A stretch of 55,353 nucleotides of DNA. It comes from JBCBTJ01 sp039818665. Lineage in GTDB: Bacteria > Pseudomonadota > Alphaproteobacteria > Caulobacterales > Hyphomonadaceae. Both the position numbers and the translations under genes were made by a program. The stretch covers positions 1 to 55,353 of the forward strand of contig JBCBTJ010000018.1 in the NCBI GenBank assembly GCA_039818665.1, written 5' to 3'. Shown here in pieces: positions 1 to 8,284 of this stretch (positions are counted from its first letter, which is position 1; every line of letters starts with the position of its first letter). The notes below the pieces were generated by a model. That model saw nothing but the letters and a program-made list of their open reading frames with translations, was not told where the DNA came from and searched no databases.

Positions 1-337
1 CGACCGCCAACGCCACAGCGGCGCGCCGCTTTACCGGCGATTCACATGCGGGCGGCATGATCGGGGTCTGGTTTGGGTGGAGCGTGCGATGAAGCTGGGC
101 CCGGCGCGGCCATGGACGGCGGAGTAACGCAGGCTTTCAAAGCGCGGCACCGGTTTGCCCGAGAAGACGCTGATCTTGGTCTGCGGCGGCTCGGCCGAAG
201 CGGCGAGCGCCACCGCAAAGCCCAAAACCGCTGCAACGCCCAGCTTCATCGCACGCTCCACCCAAACCAGACCCCGATCATGCCGCCCGCATGTGAATCG
301 CCGGTAAAGCGGCGCGCCGCTGTGGCGTTGGCGGTCG
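1..337. repeat. 100-bp perfect inverted repeat at window edge
   Basis: Bases 1-100 are the exact reverse complement of bases 238-337, with a 137-bp unique spacer between. The right arm fits its surroundings, since it holds the start and upstream region of a minus-strand gene beginning at 249. The left arm does not, because it replaces the expected body of that gene. The shape, at the very end of the sequence, is that of a fold-back chimera from assembly or amplification. A genuine inverted duplication is possible but less likely. Confidence 0.9.
101..249 (-). CDS. SH3 domain protein with signal peptide (5' fragment only)
   Basis: Reading leftward from an ATG at 249, the protein begins MKLGVAAVLGFAVALAASA, a signal peptide with an Ala-x-Ala cleavage site. 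It continues into SGKPVPRFESLRYSAVHGRA and then GPS, the opening of the bacterial SH3 family, whose members read 'G.PVPRF.SL......RAGPS' before a conserved WxYxRxGLPV segment. That next segment is missing because the frame runs into the inverted left arm at about base 100, after roughly 50 codons. It is divergent from the dehydrogenase at 393. The product would be exported to the periplasm. I treat the gene as real but cut by the edge artefact. Confidence 0.6.
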
Positions 338-392
338 CGAAACGCTCTGCTATGCGCAGATTCGAACACAGCGCCCGAGGGGAACAGACCGT

Positions 393-1379
393 ATGGACAG
401 CCGCCGGCTCAAAGTCATCGTCACACGCCGATTGCCGGGACCGGTGGAGCTGCGCTTGAAAGAATTGTTCGACGCCGAGCTCAATGAGACGGACGTCCCC
501 TTCTCCCAAGACCAGCTCGCCGACGCGGTGGCGCGCGCCGATGTGCTGGTGCCGACGGTCACGGACAAAGTCGACGGGCGGGTGCTGGCGCGGGCCGGCG
601 AACAGCTTCGCTTGATCTCGCAATTCGGCGCGGGGGTGGACAATATCGACGTCGCCACCGCCGTGCAGCGCGGGATCACCGTGACCAACACGCCGGGCGT
701 TCTGACCGACGACACGGCCGATGTCGCCATGGCGCTGATCCTCGCCGTGCCGCGCCGCCTGGTCGAAGGCGTGCGGGTGATGGACGAGAATGGCTTTCCC
801 GGTTGGAGCCCGACTTGGATGATGGGCCGCCGGATCGCCGGCAAGCGGCTCGGCATTGTCGGCATGGGGCGGATCGGCCAGGCGGTCGCGCTGCGGGCGC
901 GGGCCTTCGGCCTGCAGATCCACTATCACAACCGCAAGCCGGTCAGCGCCAAAATCGAAGAAACGTTGCAAGCGACCTATTGGGACAGTCTGGACCAGAT
1001 GCTGGCGCGGATGGACATCGTCTCGCTGAACTGCCCGCACACGCCGGCGACCTTCCACCTGATCAGCGCGCGCCGGCTGGAGCTGATGAAACCGGAGTCC
1101 GTGATCGTGAACACCTCGCGCGGGGAAGTGATCGACGAAGCCGCGCTCGCCCGCGCGCTGGAGAGCGGCCGGATCGCCGGCGCAGGCCTCGACGTGTTCG
1201 AGCGCGAGCCCTCGGTGAACCCGAAGCTGAAAGAGATGCCCAATGTGGTGCTGCTGCCGCATATGGGCTCAGCCACGATGGAAGGCCGGGTGGAGATGGG
1301 CGAGAAGGTGATCATCAATATCAAGACCTTCGCCGACGGCCATAAACCGCCGGACCGCGTGATCCCGGCGATGCTCTAG
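393..1379 (+). CDS. D-2-hydroxyacid dehydrogenase (glyoxylate/hydroxypyruvate reductase type)
   Basis: 328 aa, full length for the D-isomer-specific 2-hydroxyacid dehydrogenase family. These cytosolic enzymes reduce 2-keto acids such as glyoxylate or hydroxypyruvate with NAD(P)H. The nucleotide-binding motif GMGRIG lies at residues 157-162. The catalytic triad is visible as Arg243 (in NTSRGEVIDE), Glu272 (FEREP) and His290 (LPHMGSAT). A purine-rich GAGGGGA precedes the ATG. The gene stands alone, divergent from the SH3 gene and followed by a terminator-like hairpin. Exact substrate cannot be fixed from sequence; the closest-looking class is bacterial D-glycerate dehydrogenase/glyoxylate reductase. 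Confidence 0.88.
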   Translation: MDSRRLKVIVTRRLPGPVELRLKELFDAELNETDVPFSQDQLADAVARADVLVPTVTDKVDGRVLARAGEQLRLISQFGAGVDNIDVATAVQRGITVTNTPGVLTDDTADVAMALILAVPRRLVEGVRVMDENGFPGWSPTWMMGRRIAGKRLGIVGMGRIGQAVALRARAFGLQIHYHNRKPVSAKIEETLQATYWDSLDQMLARMDIVSLNCPHTPATFHLISARRLELMKPESVIVNTSRGEVIDEAALARALESGRIAGAGLDVFEREPSVNPKLKEMPNVVLLPHMGSATMEGRVEMGEKVIINIKTFADGHKPPDRVIPAML

Positions 1380-1407
1380 GCGCGCTGGGCGCCGAGCCGG
1401 GCTTTTT
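1379..1407 (+). terminator. Probable intrinsic terminator after the dehydrogenase
   Basis: GGCGC (1379-1383) pairs with GCGCC (1389-1393), starting at the last base of the TAG stop. A run of five T follows at 1403-1407 after a short GC-rich stretch. The stem is short and the T run is offset, so strength is uncertain. Confidence 0.45.
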
Positions 1408-1470
1408 CCAGCACGTTGATTTCGACAATCCGTGGACGGACGGGTGGCTTTTGCTGGCCATCGATTATGC

Positions 1471-1522
1471 GTAAGTCTTGACTTACAGATTAGGTTGGCC
1501 TATTTCGTAAGTTATGACTTAC
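1471..1522 (+). promoter_or_regulatory. Twin ArsR-type operators over a -35/-10 promoter
   Basis: Two identical palindromes GTAAGT-N4-ACTTAC lie at 1471-1486 and 1507-1522, with centres 36 bp apart. A promoter TTGACT (1478-1483), 17-bp spacer, TATTTC (1501-1506) is interleaved with them: the -35 overlaps site 1, and site 2 covers the predicted transcription start and the ATG at 1514. This is what autorepression by the adjacent ArsR protein would need. The repeats and spacing are seen directly; binding is inferred. Confidence 0.75.
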
Positions 1523-1819
1523 GGAGATAAACTCGAGGCTCTGGCCCCTGCGACACGCCGCGCCGTGTTTGAACGCTTGGCGGAAGGCCCGGCGAGCGTC
1601 GGCGAGATCGCGGCGGGGCTGCCGGTCTCGCGGCCGGCCGTCTCGCAGCATTTGAAAGTGCTCAAAGACGCCGCGCTGGTGACCGAAACGCGCCAGGGCG
1701 CCCGCCGGATCTACGCCATCGATCCCGAAGGCCTGGGCGAACTCCGGGCCTATTTCGACCGCTTCTGGGATGTGGCCCTCGACCAATTCAAACGCTCTTT
1801 GGAGGCGAAAGACAGCTGA
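1514..1819 (+). CDS. ArsR-family winged-helix transcriptional repressor
   Basis: 101 aa, the usual length for small ArsR/SmtB regulators. The helix-turn-helix is visible as SVGEIAAGLPVSRPAVSQHL (about residues 34-53), followed by VLKDAALV and a beta-wing RQGARRIYAI. No metal-binding Cys pair is present, so it resembles the non-metal ArsR members that sit next to AHSA1 proteins. The ATG lies inside the second operator palindrome, with no Shine-Dalgarno and a predicted start at or beside the A of ATG, suggesting a leaderless mRNA. It overlaps the next gene by one base (TGATG), so the two are cotranscribed. Confidence 0.88.
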   Translation: MTYGDKLEALAPATRRAVFERLAEGPASVGEIAAGLPVSRPAVSQHLKVLKDAALVTETRQGARRIYAIDPEGLGELRAYFDRFWDVALDQFKRSLEAKDS

Positions 1820-2262
1820 TGACCGATCTCAGCCCGATCCAAAAACGGCTCGCGCTCAAGGCGCCGACCGAGACAGCTTTCCGGCATTTCACCGAAAACA
1901 TCCGCCTTTGGTGGCCGATGAAGACCCACTCGATCAGCGAAGCGCGCACGGCGGACGTGGTTTTCGAGAGCAAGCCCGGCGGCCGGGTTTACGAGGTCGA
2001 CGCCGACGGGCGCGAACGCGATTGGGGCGTGGTGCTCGTATATGATCCGTACAAGCAGCTTATCTTCTCCTGGGTCTTGGAAAAGCCGGATCGCGCGACC
2101 GAGGTAGAGGTCAATTTCACGCCGACTGGAGCCGATAGCTGTGAGCTCGATTTGGTCCATCGCGGATGGGACACGCGCCCGGAAGGCGACAAATGGCGCG
2201 GGCCTTATAGCGAAGGCTGGGCGCTCATTCTCGATCAATACGAAACCACGCTCGCCGCCTAG
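1819..2262 (+). CDS. AHSA1/SRPBCC-domain protein
   Basis: 147 aa, a complete START-like (SRPBCC) fold of the Activator of Hsp90 ATPase homologue 1 family. Visible family features are the opening 'L...LKAPTETAFRHFTE', the 'WWP' block near residue 31, 'F..KPGGRVYE' and the C-terminal 'GW...LDQYE'. These proteins form a hydrophobic ligand cavity; the ligand here is unknown. It is translationally coupled to the ArsR gene, an arrangement common for ArsR-AHSA1 pairs, and probably under the same autoregulated promoter. A pathway cannot be assigned. Confidence 0.85.
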   Translation: MTDLSPIQKRLALKAPTETAFRHFTENIRLWWPMKTHSISEARTADVVFESKPGGRVYEVDADGRERDWGVVLVYDPYKQLIFSWVLEKPDRATEVEVNFTPTGADSCELDLVHRGWDTRPEGDKWRGPYSEGWALILDQYETTLAA

Positions 2263-2299
2263 GCGCGCTTTAGAGTCCAAGTCCAAGAGGGAGGACGAT

Positions 2300-2968
2300 A
2301 TGGCCGATGTGACGATCTACGGCTTCGCCAACAGCACCTACACCCGCACCGCCTTGATGGCGTGCCATGAGAAGGGCGTGTCGTACGACCTCGTGTCGGT
2401 CGGCGGCGACGGCGAGGATATGAAAGGCCCGACCCACCTCGCCCGCCATCCGTTCGGGAAAATCCCGGCGATGACGCATGGCCACGTCACCCTGTTTGAG
2501 AGCATGGCGATCGCGCAATATCTGGACGATGTGTTCGACGGCGGCGTGCGGCTGCAGCCCAGCGACCCGCTGGAGCGCGCACGGATGACGCAATGGGCGA
2601 CGGCGTTTCAGGACAATATCGCGCCGGTCGCGCTGGGCGAGTTCGTCCTGCAGCTGATCTTCCCGTCGGGCGTCGACGGCCAGCCGGACATGGCGCGGAT
2701 CGACGCGGCGCGGCCGATCATGCGCTCGCACGCGGAGGCGTTGGACACGGCGCTTGCGGGCCGGACCTTCATCGCCGGCGGCGACGCGCCGTCGATCGCC
2801 GACCTGTTGATCGCGCCCTGCTACTACTATGTCGGCAGCATGCCCGGCGGCATGGCGACGTTCGAGGGCTTGGACAATCTGGGCCGCTGGTGGGAAGGCG
2901 TTTCCACGAGGCCGAGCTTTGCCGAGACGATCCCGCCCATCATGGCGCAGCTATCACAACCGGCATGA
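2300..2968 (+). CDS. Glutathione S-transferase family protein
   Basis: 222 aa with the two-domain cytosolic GST layout: an N-terminal thioredoxin-like fold with STYTRTAL at about residues 10-17, the cis-proline block GKIPAM, and the glutathione-contacting ESMAIAQYL, followed by an all-helical C-terminal domain with the SIADLLIAP helix-capping motif. GSTs conjugate glutathione to electrophiles or reduce peroxides; the substrate is not predictable here. The ATG at 2300 was chosen over upstream in-frame starts because GGGAGGA lies just before it and earlier starts would overlap the AHSA1 gene. Confidence 0.88.
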   Translation: MADVTIYGFANSTYTRTALMACHEKGVSYDLVSVGGDGEDMKGPTHLARHPFGKIPAMTHGHVTLFESMAIAQYLDDVFDGGVRLQPSDPLERARMTQWATAFQDNIAPVALGEFVLQLIFPSGVDGQPDMARIDAARPIMRSHAEALDTALAGRTFIAGGDAPSIADLLIAPCYYYVGSMPGGMATFEGLDNLGRWWEGVSTRPSFAETIPPIMAQLSQPA

Positions 2969-3040
2969 CATCCCCGTGAAGCGGTGGAGTCCGTGTGAGG
3001 GATGAGTAAGTTCGCGCCTAATGATTTCAGGGAGCACGCC

Positions 3041-3967
3041 ATGATCCGCACCATCACCGCCGCATCAATCTTATTGGCCGGCGCCGCCCCGGCCGCCGTC
3101 GCCCATGGCGGCCTGCCGATCGCTCAAGCCGCGCAGCCCGACATAGAGGTCACCTCGACCGATCTTGGCGACGGGCTGCACATGCTGGTCGGCCGCGGCG
3201 GCAATCTCGGCGTGCTGACCGGGCCGGACGGGGTCTTCGTAATCGACAGCCAATTCGCCGACATCGCGCCGGCGAACCTCGCCAAGATCAATGAGATCGG
3301 CGGCGGCGCCACGCCGCGCTTCCTCGTCAACACCCACTGGCACGGCGACCATGTGGGCGGGAACGCCGCCTTCGAAGCGGCCGGCGCCACTATTGTCGCC
3401 CACGAAAACGTCCGCGCCCGCGTCTCGGAGGATCAGGAAGGCGAATTGCTCGGCCAAATCCGCAAGACGCCGGCGAGCCCGCCGGAGGTCTGGCCGGTGG
3501 TGACGTATAATCAAGACGTCGCGCTGCACCTGAATGGTCAGACGATCCAAGTGTTCCACGTGCCGGACGCGCACACCGACGGCGACTCCATTGTCTTCTT
3601 CAAGGAAGCCAATGTGGTGCATATGGGCGATGTGATGTTTTCGGGCTTCTTCCCGTTCATCGACGTCTCCTCCGGCGGCACCACGAAAGGCTACATCGCC
3701 GCGCTCGACTATGTGCACGGCAAGATCGACGATGAGACGCAAGTGATTCCGGGCCACGGCCCCCTGTCGACGCGGGCCGACATTCTGGCGCTCGCCGACA
3801 TGCTGCGGGGCGCCTGCGCGGCCGTCGAAGCGGAGATCGCGGCGGGCAAATCGCTTGAAGCGACGATTGCGTCGCGGCCGCTGGAACAATGGAATGAAGA
3901 CTGGGGCGGCGGCTTCATGAATGAAGAGCGCTTCACTGCGATTCTGTATGCCGACCTCTCAAGCTAG
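3041..3967 (+). CDS. Exported metallo-beta-lactamase-fold hydrolase
   Basis: 308 aa from the ATG at 3041, which has CAGGGAG upstream and gives a signal peptide (MIRTITAASILLAGAAPAAV followed by AHG). A start at 3002 would add 13 polar residues before it. The zinc site is clear: HWHGDH at residues 99-104, then DAHTDGDS, MGDVMF and a terminal PGHG. This fits periplasmic MBL-fold hydrolases related to class B enzymes, but without specific evidence for lactamase activity. It stands between the GST gene and a convergent alpha/beta hydrolase, with only four bases separating the latter's stop. Confidence 0.86.
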   Translation: MIRTITAASILLAGAAPAAVAHGGLPIAQAAQPDIEVTSTDLGDGLHMLVGRGGNLGVLTGPDGVFVIDSQFADIAPANLAKINEIGGGATPRFLVNTHWHGDHVGGNAAFEAAGATIVAHENVRARVSEDQEGELLGQIRKTPASPPEVWPVVTYNQDVALHLNGQTIQVFHVPDAHTDGDSIVFFKEANVVHMGDVMFSGFFPFIDVSSGGTTKGYIAALDYVHGKIDDETQVIPGHGPLSTRADILALADMLRGACAAVEAEIAAGKSLEATIASRPLEQWNEDWGGGFMNEERFTAILYADLSS

Positions 3968-3971
3968 ACGC

Positions 3972-5012
3972 TCAGCGACGTCCGCCGCCCGGAGCGGCGC
4001 CGGTTTCGAACTCTGACTCGGCGGGCGCCTCGACCAATTCCGGCGCCCCCTCAGCAGCCGCATGGCGCTCCAGAAAGGCTGTCAGATCCGCGGCGGTTTG
4101 GTCGGCGATCTCTTCCTGCGGCAGATGGCCGACATTGGGATAGAGCTTCAGCTCCGCGCCCGGAATGGCGTCGGCGAAAAGCTGCGCGTGGCGCGCCGGC
4201 ACGAGATTGTCCTCCGCGCCCTGCAGGATCAGCGTCGGGATCTCAATCGTCGACAGCGCCTCGGCCGTCGCCACGGGACGTTCGCTGCGGGCGTTGCTCA
4301 GCGCGAGGATCGCGTCGCGGTGCCCTGGCGCGCGCGACAGGGCGACATAGCGCTCGACCAGCTCGTCGGTGACGAAGCTTTGATCGACATAGGAGTCTTC
4401 CAGACCGTTGCGGACCAGCGTCGTCATGTCGAGGTCCTTCATGACCGTGCGCGCGATGGGATTGGCGAGCAATCGGAAGATGAGCGGCGAATCGTCGTCG
4501 TCCGCCTCGTCCGGCCAGCCCGACGCGGCGACCAGCACCAAGCCGTCCAACCGGTCCGGATGGACCAGCGCGAAATTCCACGCGGTCGCCCCTCCCATGG
4601 AGTTGCCGGCGAGCGTGAACGTCTCCGCCTCAAGCCGAGCGGTCGCTTCATCCACCGTATCGACAAAGGCGCTGATGGAGGGCGGATCGTCTGCGAGCAC
4701 GCGCGACAAGCCATGGCCCGGCAGGTCGATCGAGATCAGCCGATAATCGTCGGACAGGCGATCGACCCAGGCCTCCCAAGTGTGCAGCGAGGAGGAAAAG
4801 CCGTGCACCATGACCAAAACCGGCCCGTCGGGACTCCCTTGGTCCCGATAATGGACTTTGAGTCCGTTTTCCAAGGTCATGTAACGCGATTGCGGCGAGG
4901 CGTAGGCCGCCTCCAGGACCTCATAGGGAATGTCGCCACGCCTCAGCGCCAGCCACCCTGCGGCCAGCACGGCGATGACGGTCAAGAGAACCGCCAAGGA
5001 CCGTCGCAACAT
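3972..5012 (-). CDS. Membrane-anchored alpha/beta hydrolase
   Basis: 346 aa from the ATG at 5012, preceded by AGGGGAG; an in-frame ATG at 5063 is possible but has no such site. One transmembrane segment lies at about residues 5-22. The hydrolase fold shows the oxyanion block VMVHGFSSS, the nucleophile elbow GNSMGG with Ser138, the acid Asp268 (GAEDNLVP) and His296 (NVGHLPQEE). A Gly/Ala/Glu/Pro-rich tail of about 30 residues follows. Esterase, lipase or C-C hydrolase activity are all possible. It converges on the MBL-fold gene and is separate from the MoeB-like gene upstream. Confidence 0.87.
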   Translation of the reverse strand: MLRRSLAVLLTVIAVLAAGWLALRRGDIPYEVLEAAYASPQSRYMTLENGLKVHYRDQGSPDGPVLVMVHGFSSSLHTWEAWVDRLSDDYRLISIDLPGHGLSRVLADDPPSISAFVDTVDEATARLEAETFTLAGNSMGGATAWNFALVHPDRLDGLVLVAASGWPDEADDDDSPLIFRLLANPIARTVMKDLDMTTLVRNGLEDSYVDQSFVTDELVERYVALSRAPGHRDAILALSNARSERPVATAEALSTIEIPTLILQGAEDNLVPARHAQLFADAIPGAELKLYPNVGHLPQEEIADQTAADLTAFLERHAAAEGAPELVEAPAESEFETGAAPGGGRR

Positions 5013-5081
5013 CACAAACTCCCCTCGTACTGAGACGCGTTCTAACTGTCGCAAAAGGTTCAAACAAGCGTTGAGTCACAC

Positions 5082-5828
5082 TTAAGAAACCGGCGCGCAG
5101 ACGGGGCATTCCGTATCCTGACGAAGTCGAACCACGCGGCTGTCGCCGCTCAATCCGTCGAGCAGCCAGACGCGGCCGATCAGCGGATCGCCCGCCCCGG
5201 TTATGAGTTTCAACGTTTCCAAGGCCATACGCGCGCCGGCGACGCCGGTGACGGCCCCGACGACGCCGATATCGTCGCACGCCTCGCCGTCTGGGGGGAT
5301 TTCGGGCGTGAAGCACCGATAGCAAGGCGCGCCGGGCTCAACGCCGGAGGCGAACACAGACACCTGCCCCGACCAACGCGCCGCGGCGCCCGACACAAGC
5401 GGCCGGCCGCTTGCGTGCGCCAGCTCGTTGAGCGCGTACCGGGTTTCATAATTGTCGCACGCGTCGATCAGGATACGGCCGCTCAAATCGCTTCCCGGAA
5501 CGAAGCGTTCCGCTCTGACGGCGGTGGAAATCGCGGGGTCCATCGCCTCCAATCGCCGCGCGAGGAGCTCGGCTTTCGACTTGCCGATATCTGCGTTCGA
5601 AAACTGGATTTGGCGTTGAAGATTCGAGCGGTCGACATGGTCGTCGTCGAGGATTTCGATGCGCCCGACGCCGGCGGCGGCGAGGTAGAGCGCGCAGGGA
5701 CCGCCCAGCGCGCCGGCGCCGACGATCGAGACCGAGGCGGCTTTCAATTTGGCGACGCCCGGCCCGCCGATCTCTTTCAGGAGAATGTGGCGGGCATGGC
5801 GTTCAAGGTCTTCAGCGGCGAGGGCCAT
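5082..5828 (-). CDS. moeB: HesA/MoeB/ThiF family adenylyltransferase
   Basis: 248 aa, the length of the MoeB type without a rhodanese domain. Such enzymes adenylate the C-terminal glycine of a ubiquitin-like sulfur carrier (MoaD or ThiS). The ATP-binding loop GAGALGG is at residues 37-43, with DDDHVDRSNLQRQ and GKSKAE following, then DACDN at 122-126 and two zinc CxxC pairs (169/172 and 241/244). The ATG at 5828 has GAGGA upstream; the frame stays open further back only as antisense of the epimerase gene. Assignment to molybdopterin rather than thiamine synthesis is by overall form and is not certain, as no partner carrier gene is nearby. Confidence 0.85.
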   Translation of the reverse strand: MALAAEDLERHARHILLKEIGGPGVAKLKAASVSIVGAGALGGPCALYLAAAGVGRIEILDDDHVDRSNLQRQIQFSNADIGKSKAELLARRLEAMDPAISTAVRAERFVPGSDLSGRILIDACDNYETRYALNELAHASGRPLVSGAAARWSGQVSVFASGVEPGAPCYRCFTPEIPPDGEACDDIGVVGAVTGVAGARMALETLKLITGAGDPLIGRVWLLDGLSGDSRVVRLRQDTECPVCAPVS

Positions 5829-5859
5829 AGCATCCTCGTATCGAACGCGCCCCAATCGA

Positions 5860-6822
5860 TCAAACGCGAGCGCGCTCGTCGGCGATCGTTCGCGCGATAC
5901 GGTCCGCCAAAGATACTGGCTCGACGAAGCCGAGCTCGGTTCGGATTTTGTCGGTCGAGACCAGGAGCGGGACCGCCAGGTCGAGCGCTGAGGCCGCCGC
6001 CGCGAGCGGCGAGCCGGGCGCGGGATCATCGCGGACGGCGCCGCGCCAGCCGGCGGCGTCTGCGAAGCGGGCGATCCAGGCGCGGTGATCGACATGGGCG
6101 GCGTCGCCGAGATTGAATGCCTCGCCGAAAGCGCGCGGGTCGGTCGCGGCGCACGCGATCGCCGCGCCGACGTCGCCGACGAAGCCGTAGCTCGTCCGCC
6201 AATCGAGCCAAGCCGCCGGTGCGGCGATCTCGTCGGCTCCGGCGAGTATAGGCTCGGCGAGCCAACGAAAGCGTCGCTGGCGGTCGCCTGGCCCGTACAC
6301 CATGGGCAAGCGGAGGATCGTCCATTCGAACCCGGCCTGCGCGCGGGCGGCGTCTTCGACGGGGATTTTGTCATAGTCGTCCATCCAACGGGCGGGATCG
6401 TCCGCGGCGCGCGGTGTTTCAGCGCGATAGGGATAGCGGTTGGATCGGAGCGGCGAGTCTTCACAGGCCGGGGCCGCGAGCGCTTCGCCCGTTTCCGAGC
6501 GGTGGAGCAGGCCGTAATTGCGGTAGACGTCGCAGGAGCTGATGAGGACATAACGCTCGATCCGGCCGGCGAGCGGGTCGAAGAGCGGCGTCGTCGACGC
6601 TTCGCTCATGGCGACCATGTCGATCACCGTCTCGATCCGCTCGGCCTCGCAGAGACGGGCAATGGCGGCCGGATCATCGCGATCGGCGGCGAGGACACGG
6701 CCTGGAAAGCCCCCCGCTTCGCCGCGGCGGCGGACACCGACAGGCTCAATGCCGGCCGCCGTCAGCGCGTCCGCCGCCGCCCGGCCGATGGCGCCGCCGC
6801 ATCCCAAGATCATCACGCGCAT
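5860..6822 (-). CDS. NAD(P)-dependent epimerase/dehydratase family protein
   Basis: 320 aa with an extended-SDR Rossmann N-terminus: the motif GCGGAIG lies at residues 7-13, and a VLISSCDVYRNYG strand follows near the middle. The typical YxxxK is not clear; the nearest candidates are DDYDKIPVEDAA. The segment LRLPMVYGPGD matches the substrate-domain signature of nucleoside-sugar epimerases and isoflavone-reductase-like proteins. It lies 31 bp upstream of the MoeB-like gene on the same strand, so they may share a transcript, though no functional link is obvious. Substrate unknown. Confidence 0.8.
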   Translation of the reverse strand: MRVMILGCGGAIGRAAADALTAAGIEPVGVRRRGEAGGFPGRVLAADRDDPAAIARLCEAERIETVIDMVAMSEASTTPLFDPLAGRIERYVLISSCDVYRNYGLLHRSETGEALAAPACEDSPLRSNRYPYRAETPRAADDPARWMDDYDKIPVEDAARAQAGFEWTILRLPMVYGPGDRQRRFRWLAEPILAGADEIAAPAAWLDWRTSYGFVGDVGAAIACAATDPRAFGEAFNLGDAAHVDHRAWIARFADAAGWRGAVRDDPAPGSPLAAAASALDLAVPLLVSTDKIRTELGFVEPVSLADRIARTIADERARV

Positions 6823-6881
6823 GGTCTTCCGCTCCGCGGCAAGGCTCGCCTCAAGCTGCGGCGCAGGCTAAGCCCTCGTCA

Positions 6882-8222
6882 ATGACCACGCCCGCCCCCG
6901 CCGAAGACGTCTACGCCGCGCCCGCCGCCTGGGTCGCCGACGGGGCCGGGGCGCAAGGCAATCTCTTTCTCACCGGCCGGGCCGGCACGGGCAAGACGAC
7001 GCTGGTCCGCCGCTTCCTGAAAGACGCGGGCGACACGGCGATCGTGCTGGCGCCCACGGGCGTCGCCGCGATGAATGCGGGCGGGCAGACGCTGCATTCT
7101 TTCTTTAAGCTGCCGCCGCGCCTGATTGAGCCCGCCGACATCAAGCGCCTCAGGACCACCCGCCTGATCCGCGCGGTGGAGACCGTGATCATCGACGAGA
7201 TCTCCATGGTGCGGTCCGATATGCTGGATGCGATCGACCGATCGCTGAAGCTCAATCGCGGCTCGAAGCGGCCGTTCGGCGGGGCGCGGATGATCTTGTC
7301 GGGCGATCTGCACCAGCTGCCGCCGGTGGTGCGCGGCGAAGAGGCCGACATTCTGCGCGAGCGCTATGGCGGGGCGTATTTCTTCAACGCGCCGGCCTTC
7401 AAAGAGGCCGAGTTCGCCCTGCTCGCTTTGAAACATGTGTTTCGCCAGGAGGATCCGAAATTCTTGGCGCTGCTGGGCGCGCTGCGCCAGGGCCGGGTGA
7501 CGCCGGCGGACGAGGCGGTGCTTCGCGACGTCGTCTCAGAGCGATCCGCCGTGGAAGCCTCCGAGACCCATGTCGTGTTGACGCCGAACAATGCGAATGC
7601 GGCCCGGATCAATCTCGCCCGGCTCGCCGACCTCCCCGCCAAGCCGCGCGTTTATTCCGCCGACGTCAAAGGAGACTTTGAGGAGAAGGCCTTCCCGACG
7701 GAGGCCGATCTCGAGCTCAAAGAGGGCGCGCGGGTGATGCTGATCCGGAACGATCCGGAGGGGCGGTGGGTGAACGGCTCGCTCGGCAAGGTGGAGGGGT
7801 TCGACGGCGAGGGCGTGCTCGTCTCGATCAAGGGCAAAGTCTATCGCATCGAGCCGGCGGCCTGGGAGAAGTATCGCTACGACCTCGACCCAGAGACCAA
7901 AAAAGTGAAACGCGAAGTGGTCGGCACGTTCAAACAGGTGCCGCTGCGCCTCGCCTATGCAGTGACGATCCATAAGGCCCAGGGGCTGACGCTGGATAAG
8001 GTCTTCATCGATTTCGACCATGGCATGTTCGCCCACGGCCAGGCCTATGTCGCTTTCTCGCGGGCGAGGTCGCTCGAAGGCCTGGAGCTCTCCCGCCCCC
8101 TGCGCCCCCGCGACCTGGTCATGGATCGCGCCGCCTTCGATTTCGGCAAGCTCGAAAAAATCGAGGACACCGAGGCCTATCTGCTCGCGCGCTTCGCGAA
8201 AGAGGACGGGGTTTTGGTGTGA
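6882..8222 (+). CDS. Pif1-like SF1B DNA helicase / AAA ATPase
   Basis: 446 aa. Walker A is GRAGTGKTT (residues 32-40), Walker B is IIDEISM (103-109), and motif III is GDLHQLPP (141-148). C-terminal motifs TIHKAQGLTLDKV and AYVAFSRARSLEGL match motifs V and VI of Pif1/RecD2-type superfamily 1B helicases, which translocate 5' to 3' on single-stranded DNA. A domain between them (KGKVYRIEPAAWE...) resembles the small SH3-like insert of the family. Role in replication or recombination is inferred from family. The gene is divergent from the epimerase; the following hydrolase begins just downstream. Confidence 0.9.
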   Translation: MTTPAPAEDVYAAPAAWVADGAGAQGNLFLTGRAGTGKTTLVRRFLKDAGDTAIVLAPTGVAAMNAGGQTLHSFFKLPPRLIEPADIKRLRTTRLIRAVETVIIDEISMVRSDMLDAIDRSLKLNRGSKRPFGGARMILSGDLHQLPPVVRGEEADILRERYGGAYFFNAPAFKEAEFALLALKHVFRQEDPKFLALLGALRQGRVTPADEAVLRDVVSERSAVEASETHVVLTPNNANAARINLARLADLPAKPRVYSADVKGDFEEKAFPTEADLELKEGARVMLIRNDPEGRWVNGSLGKVEGFDGEGVLVSIKGKVYRIEPAAWEKYRYDLDPETKKVKREVVGTFKQVPLRLAYAVTIHKAQGLTLDKVFIDFDHGMFAHGQAYVAFSRARSLEGLELSRPLRPRDLVMDRAAFDFGKLEKIEDTEAYLLARFAKEDGVLV

Positions 8223-8284
8223 GGCGGAGGGGCGCTAGGCTCTTCGCAGCGGCGCTCGCGGTCGTCGCATCCGGAGGACCAGTC

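Noticed and set aside
246..1262. Long minus-strand open frame (338 codons) opposite the dehydrogenase
   Set aside because: It is antisense to a clear 2-hydroxyacid dehydrogenase, is rich in His/Arg/Gln as GC-rich shadow frames are, and matches no family.
5829..6551. N-terminal extension of the MoeB-like frame
   Set aside because: The extra 241 codons are antisense to the epimerase and low-complexity; a good ribosome site and family length support the start at 5828.
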